The position numbers and the translations under genes are program-made. From the NCBI GenBank assembly GCA_035550975.1, contig DASZOC010000056.1:1-37174 (forward strand): a DNA stretch of 37,174 nt. The letters run 5' to 3'. Below the pieces are notes generated by a model, which was not told where the DNA came from, searched no databases, and saw only the letters and a program-made list of their open reading frames with translations. Numbering within the stretch: the first letter of the stretch is position 1; every line of letters begins with the position of its first letter. Origin of the DNA: DASZOC01 sp035550975 (lineage in GTDB: Bacteria > Actinomycetota > CADDZG01 > WHSQ01). This document shows positions 23,076 through 30,512 of the stretch, in pieces.

Positions 23076-24104
23076 ATGGACCACCGCCGGCGCGAGCCTG
23101 CTCCCGACGTCTTCCGTCTCGTCCTTCCCTTGCCGTGGCCGGGCCTCGACCGGGTCAACGCATACCTCTTGCGGGCGGCGGAGGGATCGACGCTCGTGGA
23201 CTGCGGGATGTATCTGCCCGATGACCCCCGCGGAGCGTGGCCGGAGGTCGAGGCGGCGCTCGCCGCGTGTGACGTCGAACCGGCGGACGTCACACGCCTC
23301 GTGGTGACCCACACACACATCGACCACTACGGGATGGCGGGTCGCTTCGTCGAGCAGACGGGATGCGAGCTATGGATGCACCGCAGCTCCGAGCACGAGC
23401 TCGAGATCTATTCGGATCCTGCCCATCACATCGACCACCTCCGCAAGCTGTTCGCCGACCATGGGGTTTCCGACGCCGACCTCGACGAGCTCACGGGCTT
23501 CGAGGACTGGCGGCGCTTCGTCTCGGGGATGGTCGAGCCGACGGTCGCGGTCGACGGCGGCGAGACGTTCACCGTGGGCGAGCGGACGTGGGAGGTCGTG
23601 CACACGCCGGGCCATGCCGCGTCTCATATCTGCCTGTGGTCGGCATCCGACCGGCTTCTCGTTTCGGGAGATCACCTGCTGCCGACGATCACGCCGCACA
23701 TCGACTTCGAGCGGTGGGGCGACGAGGACCCGCTCGGCGATTTCCTAGCGTCGCTGCGACGGGTGGAGGCCCTGCACCCCTCGCTGGTGCTGCCGGGGCA
23801 CGGCGGGCCGTTCACGGAGGGGGCCGAGCGGGCCCGGGTGGTTGCGCGCCATCACGACCGCCGGCTGGGGTCGATCCTCCAGGTCGTCAGGCACGAGCCG
23901 CACACCGCCGACGAGATAACGGACGAGATCTTCGGGTCGACGCTGCTGAACTTCCAGAGACGGCTCGCACTCGGGGAAGCGCTGGCACACGTCGCGTATC
24001 TGTCCAAGCGGGGGGAGATCGAGCGCGTCACAGGCGATGACGGCGTCTTCCGCTACGTGAAGACGTCGCGCCGGCGCGGTCACGAGGTCGACGAACAAGA
24101 GTGA
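23076..24104 (+). CDS. MBL-fold metallohydrolase with C-terminal winged helix
   Basis: A 342-residue metallo-beta-lactamase-fold enzyme. The metal ligands are present: THTHIDHYG, TPGHAASHI, VSGDHLLP (bridging Asp) and LPGHGGPF. After about residue 255 come a DEITDEIFG winged-helix-like segment and LGEALAHVAYLSKRGEIERV, as in the LACTB2/glyoxalase II-like group that acts on thioesters or nucleic acids. An insertion of about 60 residues (GCELWMHRSSEHELEIYS ... FVSGMVEPTV) lies between the first and second ligand groups. Its stop overlaps the hutI GTG by 4 bases (GTGA). The tight coupling suggests a link with histidine breakdown, but the reaction is unknown. Confidence 0.85.
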   Translation: MDHRRREPAPDVFRLVLPLPWPGLDRVNAYLLRAAEGSTLVDCGMYLPDDPRGAWPEVEAALAACDVEPADVTRLVVTHTHIDHYGMAGRFVEQTGCELWMHRSSEHELEIYSDPAHHIDHLRKLFADHGVSDADLDELTGFEDWRRFVSGMVEPTVAVDGGETFTVGERTWEVVHTPGHAASHICLWSASDRLLVSGDHLLPTITPHIDFERWGDEDPLGDFLASLRRVEALHPSLVLPGHGGPFTEGAERARVVARHHDRRLGSILQVVRHEPHTADEITDEIFGSTLLNFQRRLALGEALAHVAYLSKRGEIERVTGDDGVFRYVKTSRRRGHEVDEQE

Positions 24105-25357
24105 CGTCGCTTTCGATCCGCGACGCCGCCTCGATCCTGACGCTCGAGGGGTCGGCTCCCGTGCGCGGGGATACGTGGGCGCAGGTCGAGGCGCGACCGG
24201 GTGGCTCCCTCACGATCGACGACGGCGCGATCGTCTCGGTGGGGCGGCCCAGCGACGGCACGGACGCCGTCTTGGATGCCAGGGATTGCGCCGTCATCCC
24301 CGGCCTGGTCGACTGCCACACGCACCTCCCGTTCTACGGGTGGCGTGCCGACGAGGACGCGGCTCGGCTTTCCGGCGTCCGTTACGAGGACATCCACGGT
24401 CGCTCCGGCGGGATATTCCGTTCGGCACAGCTGTTGGCCGGCGCGACCGACGAGCAGGTGACGGCGTTCTCCGCGCGCCTCGCTCTCGAGATGTTGCGCT
24501 CCGGCACGACGACGTTCGAGACGAAGTCCGGTTACGGCTTGTCGTTTCCCGGCGAGCTACGGCAGCTGCGTCTGGCGCGCGAGCTTGCTGGCCTCGTGCC
24601 GCAGACGGTCGCGACGACGTGTCTCGCCGCGCACGCGGTGCCGGAGGGGAAGGACCAGGGCCAGTGGGTCGGGGAGGCGGCCAATGACCTGCTGCCTCGG
24701 GCCGCCGCGGACGGTCTCTGCTCGGCGGTCGACCTCTACGTCGAGTCGATCGCGTTCGCGCTGGAGCACGCGGCGCGGCTGGCGGAAGCCGCGCGCGCGG
24801 AGGGCTTGGCGATGCGGGTGCACGCGGATCAGCTGGCGGACAACCAGACCGCGTCGTTCGCGGCACGGTGGGGGTTCCGGTCGGCCGACCACCTGAACCA
24901 CACGTCGCTCGACGCGGTCGACGACCTCGCTGCCAGCGACACCGCGGCCGTGCTCCTCCCCGGCGCGACGTTCACGTTGCGACAGAGCGCCAAGCCGCCG
25001 GCGCGCGAGCTCGTCAAAGCCGGCGCCATCGTGGCCCTCGCCACCGACCTCAACCCCGGCACGTCTCCGATCTCGTCGTTACCCCTCGCGATGGCGCTCG
25101 GGTGCCGTCTCTACGGCCTCAGCCCGCTGGAGGCGGTGGTGGCCGCGACGGTGAACGCGGCGTACGTCCTCGGGCTACAAGACGAGGTCGGGCGGCTCGA
25201 ACCGGGGTTGAGGGCCGACGCCGTCGTGGTGGAAGCGCCGAGCTTCGAGCATCTCGTCTATCGGCCCGACGCGGATCACATCATCGCCGTCATCTGCGGG
25301 GGCCGCCTCGCGTACTTGGCCCCGGGAGCGGAGCCGCGCCTCCGCCGGGCGTCGTGA
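24101..25357 (+). CDS. hutI: Imidazolonepropionase
   Basis: Third step of histidine degradation: hydrolysis of 4-imidazolone-5-propionate to N-formimino-glutamate. A 418-residue amidohydrolase-superfamily protein with the metal pair HTH in VDCHTHLPFYG, the substrate-binding YEDIHGRSGGIF loop, TTTFETKSGYGL, MRVHADQL (metal His), SADHLNH, and the catalytic Asp in LATDLNPGTSPISSLPL. This combination is specific to HutI. GTG 24101 overlaps the stop of the MBL-fold gene, so the two are translated together. It is convergent with the lipoprotein gene. hutH and hutU follow several kb later, separated by unrelated genes. Confidence 0.92.
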   Translation: MTSLSIRDAASILTLEGSAPVRGDTWAQVEARPGGSLTIDDGAIVSVGRPSDGTDAVLDARDCAVIPGLVDCHTHLPFYGWRADEDAARLSGVRYEDIHGRSGGIFRSAQLLAGATDEQVTAFSARLALEMLRSGTTTFETKSGYGLSFPGELRQLRLARELAGLVPQTVATTCLAAHAVPEGKDQGQWVGEAANDLLPRAAADGLCSAVDLYVESIAFALEHAARLAEAARAEGLAMRVHADQLADNQTASFAARWGFRSADHLNHTSLDAVDDLAASDTAAVLLPGATFTLRQSAKPPARELVKAGAIVALATDLNPGTSPISSLPLAMALGCRLYGLSPLEAVVAATVNAAYVLGLQDEVGRLEPGLRADAVVVEAPSFEHLVYRPDADHIIAVICGGRLAYLAPGAEPRLRRAS

Positions 25358-25412
25358 GGAGCAACATCGCGCGTCCGCAGTAGCGAGTTCGAGAGCGCTT
25401 AGTTCGGCTCGC

Positions 25413-25811
25413 TCACCCTTCACCACCGAAATTTCCGCTGCGCAGCCCTACTTCGGTCACCATCTGAACGCGAGCCTGTTGAGTCGGCGGCCGGGTGGCC
25501 CAGTTTGGCCCAAGGAGGAGTTGCGCGCCGTCACGCTCTGACAGACTTGAGAGCGACTCACCCATGCCTTTACTGTCGCGGAAGACCCAGATCGGGACGC
25601 GTTTCCCGGCATGCAGACAGGCCGCCACCTCTTCGATAGGGGCCAGCGCGTCGTCAGGGTCAACAATCAAATCGCAAGAGACTCCTGCCCCGTTCAGTAC
25701 CGCCACCACCTCCGAAACGTCATTAACGGGCGGTGGCGATGGCTCACATGCAGACAGGATGATTGATCCGAGCGCCGCTAGTACGGGCGGAGGAAGTCCC
25801 AATCTGTGCAT
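25413..25811 (-). CDS. Small putative lipoprotein
   Basis: A 132-residue predicted lipoprotein. The N-terminus has a short signal (PPVLAALGSIILSAC) ending in the lipobox LSAC. The mature part begins Pro/Ser-rich (EPSPPPVNDVSE) and continues with a compact alpha/beta-looking domain (VVAVLNGAGVSCDLIV, GKRVPIWVFRDSKGMGE, AQLLLGPNWA) containing two Cys that might pair. I know similar small actinobacterial lipoproteins ending in GPNWA but no function for them. A TAGCGT box ends 6 nt before ATG 25811, consistent with leaderless expression. Its GC content is lower than that of surrounding genes by eye, which together with its neighbours suggests acquired DNA. Confidence 0.65.
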   Translation of the reverse strand: MHRLGLPPPVLAALGSIILSACEPSPPPVNDVSEVVAVLNGAGVSCDLIVDPDDALAPIEEVAACLHAGKRVPIWVFRDSKGMGESLSSLSERDGAQLLLGPNWATRPPTQQARVQMVTEVGLRSGNFGGEG

Positions 25812-25817
25812 CAGGCG

Positions 25818-25823
25818 ACGCTA
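25818..25823 (-). promoter_or_regulatory. -10 box (TAGCGT) for the lipoprotein gene
   Basis: Minus-strand TAGCGT ends 6 nt before ATG 25811 with no ribosome binding site between. Confidence 0.45.
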
Positions 25824-25919
25824 TTACAGCGAAGGGGAGACTAGGTCCTCCGCCTCGTCGGCGCGCGCTGCAAGCAGGGATTCGGCCGGTTCAGCAGCCA
25901 GCTAGGCCTAGAAAAACTC

Positions 25920-25949
25920 TTGACTATACGAACATGTGTTCGATATATT
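25920..25949 (+). promoter_or_regulatory. Sigma-70-type promoter for the HNH gene (TTGACT-18-TATATT)
   Basis: The clearest promoter in the window: -35 TTGACT (25920-25925, 5 of 6), 18-bp spacer, -10 TATATT (25944-25949, 5 of 6), then 6 nt and ATG 25956. The transcript should be leaderless. The spacer holds a LexA operator. Confidence 0.75.
25929..25942. promoter_or_regulatory. LexA operator (SOS box) CGAACATGTGTTCG
   Basis: A perfect match to the Gram-positive/actinobacterial LexA consensus CGAACRNRYGTTCG, placed between the -35 and -10 elements so bound LexA would block polymerase. It predicts DNA-damage induction of the HNH gene. Confidence 0.82.
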
Positions 25950-25955
25950 CGGAAT

Positions 25956-27314
25956 ATGCGCACGGCTTCCGCTGAAGAGCTTGTTCGGGAGGTCCTCACC
26001 GACCGAGCTGCCGTGCGCGACGGACTGATGACCCTGCTCCCCGCGACGGGTGCGCTCGATCGTGAGCGTCTGCGGTGGGTGCTGCGGGCAGACCGCGCCG
26101 CGCTCTACCGCACCGAAGGCTGCCGCAACACTGCTGAATATCTGTCTGCGGTCTTCCACATCTCCAACTGGAAAGCGCGTCGCTGGATCGACGCCGCCTG
26201 GGCGCTCGAGCACCTGCCGCTGACTGCGGCCGCGCTGGAGAACGGGTCGCTATCGCTCGACAAGGTCGTCGAGCTGGTGCGCTTCGCGACGCCCGCGACC
26301 GAGAAGAAGCTCGTCAACTGGGCGCGGCGTGTCACCGTCGCGGGTATCCGCTCACGCGGCGACGCGGAGACCAAGAAGTCACTGGCCGAAACCGACACCG
26401 CGCAGCGCGACCGGCATCTCAGCTGGTCGATGGACGCTGAGCGCCTCTCGTTCGAGGGTCAGCTCCCGGCTGCCGAAGGCCACGCGTTCGTGAACGCGAT
26501 CGATGACCTGGCGCGTTCACTTCCTTCGGAGCCAGATGTCGACGACGCTCCCGTGATCCCCGACCTCGGCATCAACTCCAGCCGAACGATCGACCAGCGC
26601 CGCGCTGACGCATTGGTCCTGTTGGTGTCCAACGGCGGCGTCGGCGACAAAGGAAAGCCGACGCTCGTGCTCCACGCGGACGCCGCGATCCTCGCCGGCG
26701 AGCACGGTGGCTGTCGGGTCACGAGGGGTCCGGTGCTGCATGCGGAGACGGCGCGCCGCCTCTCCTGTGACGCGCGCCTTCGGGTCGTGCTGGAAGGAGC
26801 CGACGGCAACGCCGTCGGGATCGGCCGGACGTCCCAGATAACGCCGCACTGGCTGCGCGACCAGGTCTTCGATCGCGACGGCTATACCTGCACCTTCCCC
26901 GGGTGTGAGATGAAGTCCTTCCTAACGCCGCATCACATTCAGCACTGGATCCGCGGCGGCGCTACCGACGCCGACAACCTCGTCACCGTCTGCACCACGC
27001 ATCACCGCCTCGTGCACGAGGGCCGCTGGAGCGTCATGCTCGACCACCGCAGCCAGCCGCTGTGGTTCCGCCCCGGCGGCCGGGTCCATGATCCGGGGCC
27101 GGCTCCCCCGGAGCTGGCCGAAGCTCCCGTGCCCGAACCACCGCGCGTCTCTGCCCTCGCGGGCATGACCAACCTGTTCGACTACTGCCTCGCCTCCGCG
27201 GAGCCTAGTCCTGCTGCGCGTCGCAGACGACGCCGACGTCTGCAAGAGCGCGCACGGGAGCGGAGGCCTGCGGACTGGTTCGAGGCCGCGGAGCAGCAGC
27301 CAGTCTGGAACTGA
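25956..27314 (+). CDS. DUF222 / HNH endonuclease-domain protein (13E12-like)
   Basis: A 452-residue protein of the family that includes the mycobacterial 13E12 repeat proteins. Residues about 1-230 are the helical DUF222 region (ALDRERLRWVLRADRAALYR, WKARRWIDAAWALEHLP, NGSLSLDKVVELVRFA). Residues about 300-370 are an HNH nuclease domain with its zinc/metal motif: RDGYTCTFPGCEMK, LTPHHIQHWIRGGATD, NLVTVCTTHHRLVHEG. The tail is Pro- then Arg-rich (ARRRRRRRLQERARERRP). All HNH ligands are there, so nuclease activity is plausible; the biological role of the family is unsettled. ATG 25956 is set by the promoter spacing. The LexA box agrees with the known SOS control of several 13E12 genes in M. 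tuberculosis. Confidence 0.88.
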   Translation: MRTASAEELVREVLTDRAAVRDGLMTLLPATGALDRERLRWVLRADRAALYRTEGCRNTAEYLSAVFHISNWKARRWIDAAWALEHLPLTAAALENGSLSLDKVVELVRFATPATEKKLVNWARRVTVAGIRSRGDAETKKSLAETDTAQRDRHLSWSMDAERLSFEGQLPAAEGHAFVNAIDDLARSLPSEPDVDDAPVIPDLGINSSRTIDQRRADALVLLVSNGGVGDKGKPTLVLHADAAILAGEHGGCRVTRGPVLHAETARRLSCDARLRVVLEGADGNAVGIGRTSQITPHWLRDQVFDRDGYTCTFPGCEMKSFLTPHHIQHWIRGGATDADNLVTVCTTHHRLVHEGRWSVMLDHRSQPLWFRPGGRVHDPGPAPPELAEAPVPEPPRVSALAGMTNLFDYCLASAEPSPAARRRRRRRLQERARERRPADWFEAAEQQPVWN

Positions 27315-27342
27315 GTTCGAACTCGAGAAGACGGAGCTGGAC

Positions 27343-28455
27343 CTAGTACGCGAGGCGGGTAGTTACGGGGCGGTGGTCGGCGTAGTAGTTACCGGACTGG
27401 TGCCTGCCGTAGTGGGCCTTGTCGGTGCGGGCGTAGACGATCGATGAGAAGTACTTGCCCCAGAGGTAATCGATCCGGCTGTGCTTCTCGTGCTCACAGC
27501 GGTTCGAGACCGCCTTCGAATGGTCGGTGTGGATCCCAGAGGTGTACTGCTCGCACATGTCGATATTGCCGTCGCCGTTGACGTCGGCTGCGTTCGAGTA
27601 GGTGGAGCGGATCACGTCCTGGTAGCCGTTGTCGGTGAGGTAACGGTGCCACATCCGTGCGCCTGCTTCCCGTCGTCTCTCGACCCAGTCGGTGCTGGTC
27701 CAGGCGAGCGTGTTGTGGTCGCCGCCCATGGCGACCGGCACGCCCGGCCACCGGCCTTCGATCGCCCGAGCGAACTCGCGCGAGTTCTCGTGGAAGCAGT
27801 ACTGACTCATGGCACCGTCCCAATGGATCGAAGCGGCAACGATCGCCTTGTCGGCGTGTTTCTTGTCGATCAACTTCACCGCACTGACGTACCTCGACGG
27901 TGTTCCCGGTGTGTGATTCCCCTGTTGGTCCTTAGGGCCGTTCGTGGTGAACCGGTCGCAGATCTCGCGATCCTCGTTGTTGAGCTCGTTCCACCGCTCG
28001 CGGAAATTTAGGGCGTCGAACGCTCCACCGGCGGTCTTCGCGAGTTCGAAGCGGTCGTAGCGCCATGCGACGGCAACTTTCCCGATCTTCGTGTCGGTAG
28101 AGCTAGACGGGTTCGCGTCGTAGAAATACCGGCGGTAGGTCCCGCACGCGCCGCCGATCTGATCGAGCTCGCGCTTGAGGGAATTGGCCTGGGCGATGCT
28201 TCGGATCTCCTGAGCCAGCATCACGTCGGGGCAGTCCGGGGCGCTCTGCATCCGTTTGCTGAACAGGTCCTGGTTGCAGCCCCCGATCTTGGCGCAGTTC
28301 GTCTTGGAGTTGTTGCCGGTGTTCATCGCCCAGACGACGACCTGTGCGGTCTGGTCGCTCGGCTGAGGCGCGGCTTGCGCGGCGACGGGCAACAGACCGG
28401 CCGCCATCACACCGGCTGCACAAAGCGATACGAGCGCGCGCCTGCCCCTCTCCAT
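27343..28455 (-). CDS. Secreted EEP-fold nuclease-like protein with calcium-binding loop
   Basis: A 370-residue exported protein. The signal peptide (about 1-29) is classical: RGRR, a hydrophobic stretch and a cleavage site at VAAQA-AP. The mature domain shows DNase I-like/EEP motifs: WAMNTGNN, LAQEIRS (metal Glu), ASIHWDG, MGGDHNTLAW, SRIDYLWG and the final ADHRPV. Near residue 290 lies DVNGDGNID, an EF-hand/dockerin-type calcium loop. It has ten or so Cys (for example NCAKIGGC, GACGTY, DMCEQY), fitting an extracellular protein with disulfides. It is probably a secreted nuclease or phosphodiesterase. It is convergent with the HNH gene. No good ribosome site precedes ATG 28455; a 6-bp inverted repeat abuts it. 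Confidence 0.8.
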   Translation of the reverse strand: MERGRRALVSLCAAGVMAAGLLPVAAQAAPQPSDQTAQVVVWAMNTGNNSKTNCAKIGGCNQDLFSKRMQSAPDCPDVMLAQEIRSIAQANSLKRELDQIGGACGTYRRYFYDANPSSSTDTKIGKVAVAWRYDRFELAKTAGGAFDALNFRERWNELNNEDREICDRFTTNGPKDQQGNHTPGTPSRYVSAVKLIDKKHADKAIVAASIHWDGAMSQYCFHENSREFARAIEGRWPGVPVAMGGDHNTLAWTSTDWVERRREAGARMWHRYLTDNGYQDVIRSTYSNAADVNGDGNIDMCEQYTSGIHTDHSKAVSNRCEHEKHSRIDYLWGKYFSSIVYARTDKAHYGRHQSGNYYADHRPVTTRLAY

Positions 28456-28469
28456 CCGATAGGTATCGG
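28456..28469. promoter_or_regulatory. Inverted repeat CCGATA-GG-TATCGG abutting the secreted nuclease start
   Basis: Two 6-bp arms with a 2-bp centre lie immediately before the ATG (28455, minus strand), where a ribosome site would be expected. A DNA operator is more likely than an RNA hairpin because the centre is too short for a loop. Confidence 0.35.
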
Positions 28470-28508
28470 CCGGGACATCGGGGGGTTGAGCAGGGGCGCT
28501 GAGATCTT

Positions 28509-30035
28509 TCAGTCCAGTGCTCCTATGGCATCTGCGACCCGGGTCCCCAAGGCTCCCTCCGCGATGCCGGTCCTGACGCGGGCGATGTCGTCGGCGAGGC
28601 TGCGGTCCTCCGCCACGCGGGGCGAAAGCTCACGTACCGCGGCCCTCGCGGCGCCGGTTCCGCCCGCCGGCTGCAGTGGCGCGCGCAGGTCGAGGCCCTG
28701 CGCTGCGGCGAGAGCCTCGATCGCGATCACGTGCTCGGAGTTGACCAGGATCGCCGCGGCCTGACGCGCCGACGTCGCGCCCATGCTGACGTGGTCCTCC
28801 TGTCCCGCGGACGTCGGGATGGAGTCGGCCGACGCGGGGAAGCACATGCTGCGCGACTCCGATACGAGCGACGCGGCGGTGTATTGCGGAAGCATGAAGC
28901 CGGACCGCCTCCCCGGATCATCGGTCAGGAACGCGGGCAGACCGTTGTTCAGGTCGGGATCGACCAACCGCGCGATCCGACGCTCCGCGATCGTCGCGAA
29001 ACCCGTCAGGCACAGCTTGAGGTGGTCGAGCGCCAGGCCCAGGGCCTCGCCGTGGAAGTTGCCGCCGGACAGCACCTCGTTCCGCTCTGGAAGCACCGTC
29101 GGGTTGTCGATCGCGGAGGCGAGCTCGGCTTCGAGCATCGAAGCCACGTACGCGATGCCGTCGCGGTAAGCGCCGTGAACCTGCGGGACGCAGCGCAACG
29201 AGTAGGCGTCCTGGACCATGTGGTCGGAGTCGCGGTGTGACGCGACGACCTCGCTGCCGTCGAGTAGCCGGCGGAGGTTCGACGCGACGAGCTCAGCCCC
29301 CGGATGCCGGCGCAGCGCGATGAGGTCGGCGTCGAAGGCCCGGTCGGTGCCGAGGCACGCTTCTGTCGTCATGGCCGCGGTCACGTCCGCAGCACGCGAC
29401 AGCTCGCGCGCGCGTTGCAGCGTGAGGATGCCGAGGCCGAGCATCATCTCGGTTCCATTCACCAGCGCGAGGCCTTCCTTGAACGAGAGCTCGAGCGGCT
29501 CGATCCCCGCGCGGCGCAGTGCGTCGGCGCCCGACAGCGTCTGTCCGCCGACGACCGCGCTTCCTTCGCCCATCAACGGCAGCGCGAGGTGAGCGAGCGG
29601 CGACAGATCGCCCGATGCACCCAGCGAGCCCTGCGACGGGACGACCGGGGTGATGCCTGCGTTCAACAGCGCGACGATGCGGTCGACCAGCGCGAAGCGG
29701 ACGCCCGAGACCCCGAACGCGAACGTCCTCGCCCTCAACAGAAGCATCGTTCGTACCACCTCGCGCGGCAGCGGCTCTCCCACGGCCGTCGCGTGCGACC
29801 GGACGATGTCTCGCTGCAGCTTCTCGACCTCGGCAGGAGAGATGCGGACGTTCGACAGACCTCCGAAGCCGGTCGTTATCCCGTAGACGGTTGCCGCGGA
29901 CGAAACGGCCTCTTCGATGATTTCCCGGGCCGCGGCCATCTTCGCTTCGACCCCGCGCGCGATCTCGACCGGTTCGTCGTGCCGCGCGACGCGTACGACA
30001 GTCTCGAGGTCGAGCGGCTCTCCTATGATCGCCAC
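28509..30035 (-). CDS. hutH: Histidine ammonia-lyase
   Basis: First step of histidine degradation: non-oxidative deamination to urocanate. A 508-residue member of the aromatic amino acid lyase family. The Ala-Ser-Gly triplet that cyclises into the MIO electrophile is at 140-142 in SQGSLGASGDLSPLAHL, the usual position. The catalytic Tyr loop YGITTGFGGLSNVRI (51-65) and EGLALVNGTEMMLG are intact, as is the later QEDHVSMGATSARQA. These favour histidine over phenylalanine or tyrosine, and hutI/hutU nearby agree. GTG 30035 is preceded at 6 nt by TAGGTT, the leaderless arrangement. It is divergent from the DUF6328 gene, 30 bases away. Confidence 0.93.
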   Translation of the reverse strand: MAIIGEPLDLETVVRVARHDEPVEIARGVEAKMAAAREIIEEAVSSAATVYGITTGFGGLSNVRISPAEVEKLQRDIVRSHATAVGEPLPREVVRTMLLLRARTFAFGVSGVRFALVDRIVALLNAGITPVVPSQGSLGASGDLSPLAHLALPLMGEGSAVVGGQTLSGADALRRAGIEPLELSFKEGLALVNGTEMMLGLGILTLQRARELSRAADVTAAMTTEACLGTDRAFDADLIALRRHPGAELVASNLRRLLDGSEVVASHRDSDHMVQDAYSLRCVPQVHGAYRDGIAYVASMLEAELASAIDNPTVLPERNEVLSGGNFHGEALGLALDHLKLCLTGFATIAERRIARLVDPDLNNGLPAFLTDDPGRRSGFMLPQYTAASLVSESRSMCFPASADSIPTSAGQEDHVSMGATSARQAAAILVNSEHVIAIEALAAAQGLDLRAPLQPAGGTGAARAAVRELSPRVAEDRSLADDIARVRTGIAEGALGTRVADAIGALD

Positions 30036-30041
30036 GCCGAG

Positions 30042-30047
30042 AACCTA
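30042..30047 (-). promoter_or_regulatory. -10 box (TAGGTT) for hutH
   Basis: Minus-strand TAGGTT ends 6 nt before GTG 30035. No ribosome binding site is present between box and start. Confidence 0.5.
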
Positions 30048-30065
30048 ACTGCCGAGGGTGAAGAG

Positions 30066-30512
30066 ATGGCCGAGAGCAAGCAGGACCGGGAGCTCATCGA
30101 GCTGCTGAACGAGCTACGGGTCGCTCTCCCGGGTGTCCAGGTCCTGTTCGCGTTCCTGCTGGCGGTTCCCTTCACGCAGAGGTTCGACCAGGTGACGAAG
30201 GCACAGAAGGGTGCGTTCTTCGTCGCGTTGATCACGACGGCGCTGGCGTCGGCGTTCTTGATGGCGCCGACGTCGATGCACCGGATCCAGTGGCGGAACC
30301 ACGACAAGGAGCGGTTGCTGGTGACCTCGAACGTCTTGACGATCGTGGGCCTCGTGTTCCTTGCCGTGTCGATGATCTCGGTCGTGTTCACGATCACGGA
30401 CGTACTCTTCGGCGGCCCCGTCTCGACCTGGGTGTCGGTCGCGATCGGCAGTGTCTTCGGCGTCCTCTGGTACGTGCTGCCCATCTATCGCCGGGCGACC
30501 AGCCGCGGCTGA
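30066..30512 (+). CDS. DUF6328 family membrane protein
   Basis: A 148-residue protein with a short charged N-terminus (ESKQDRELIELLNELRVALPG), then four hydrophobic helices: VQVLFAFLLAVPF, FFVALITTALASAFLMAP, VLTIVGLVFLAVSMISVVF and WVSVAIGSVFGVLWYVLP. The opening helix with ELRVALPGVQVLFAFLL and the HRIQWR/KERLL loop are typical of DUF6328, a conserved actinobacterial family of unknown role. ATG 30066 has GAGGGTGAAG upstream. Its TGA overlaps an ATG at 30512 (TGATG) that is one base out of frame with the amidohydrolase that follows (see findings). Confidence 0.78.
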   Translation: MAESKQDRELIELLNELRVALPGVQVLFAFLLAVPFTQRFDQVTKAQKGAFFVALITTALASAFLMAPTSMHRIQWRNHDKERLLVTSNVLTIVGLVFLAVSMISVVFTITDVLFGGPVSTWVSVAIGSVFGVLWYVLPIYRRATSRG

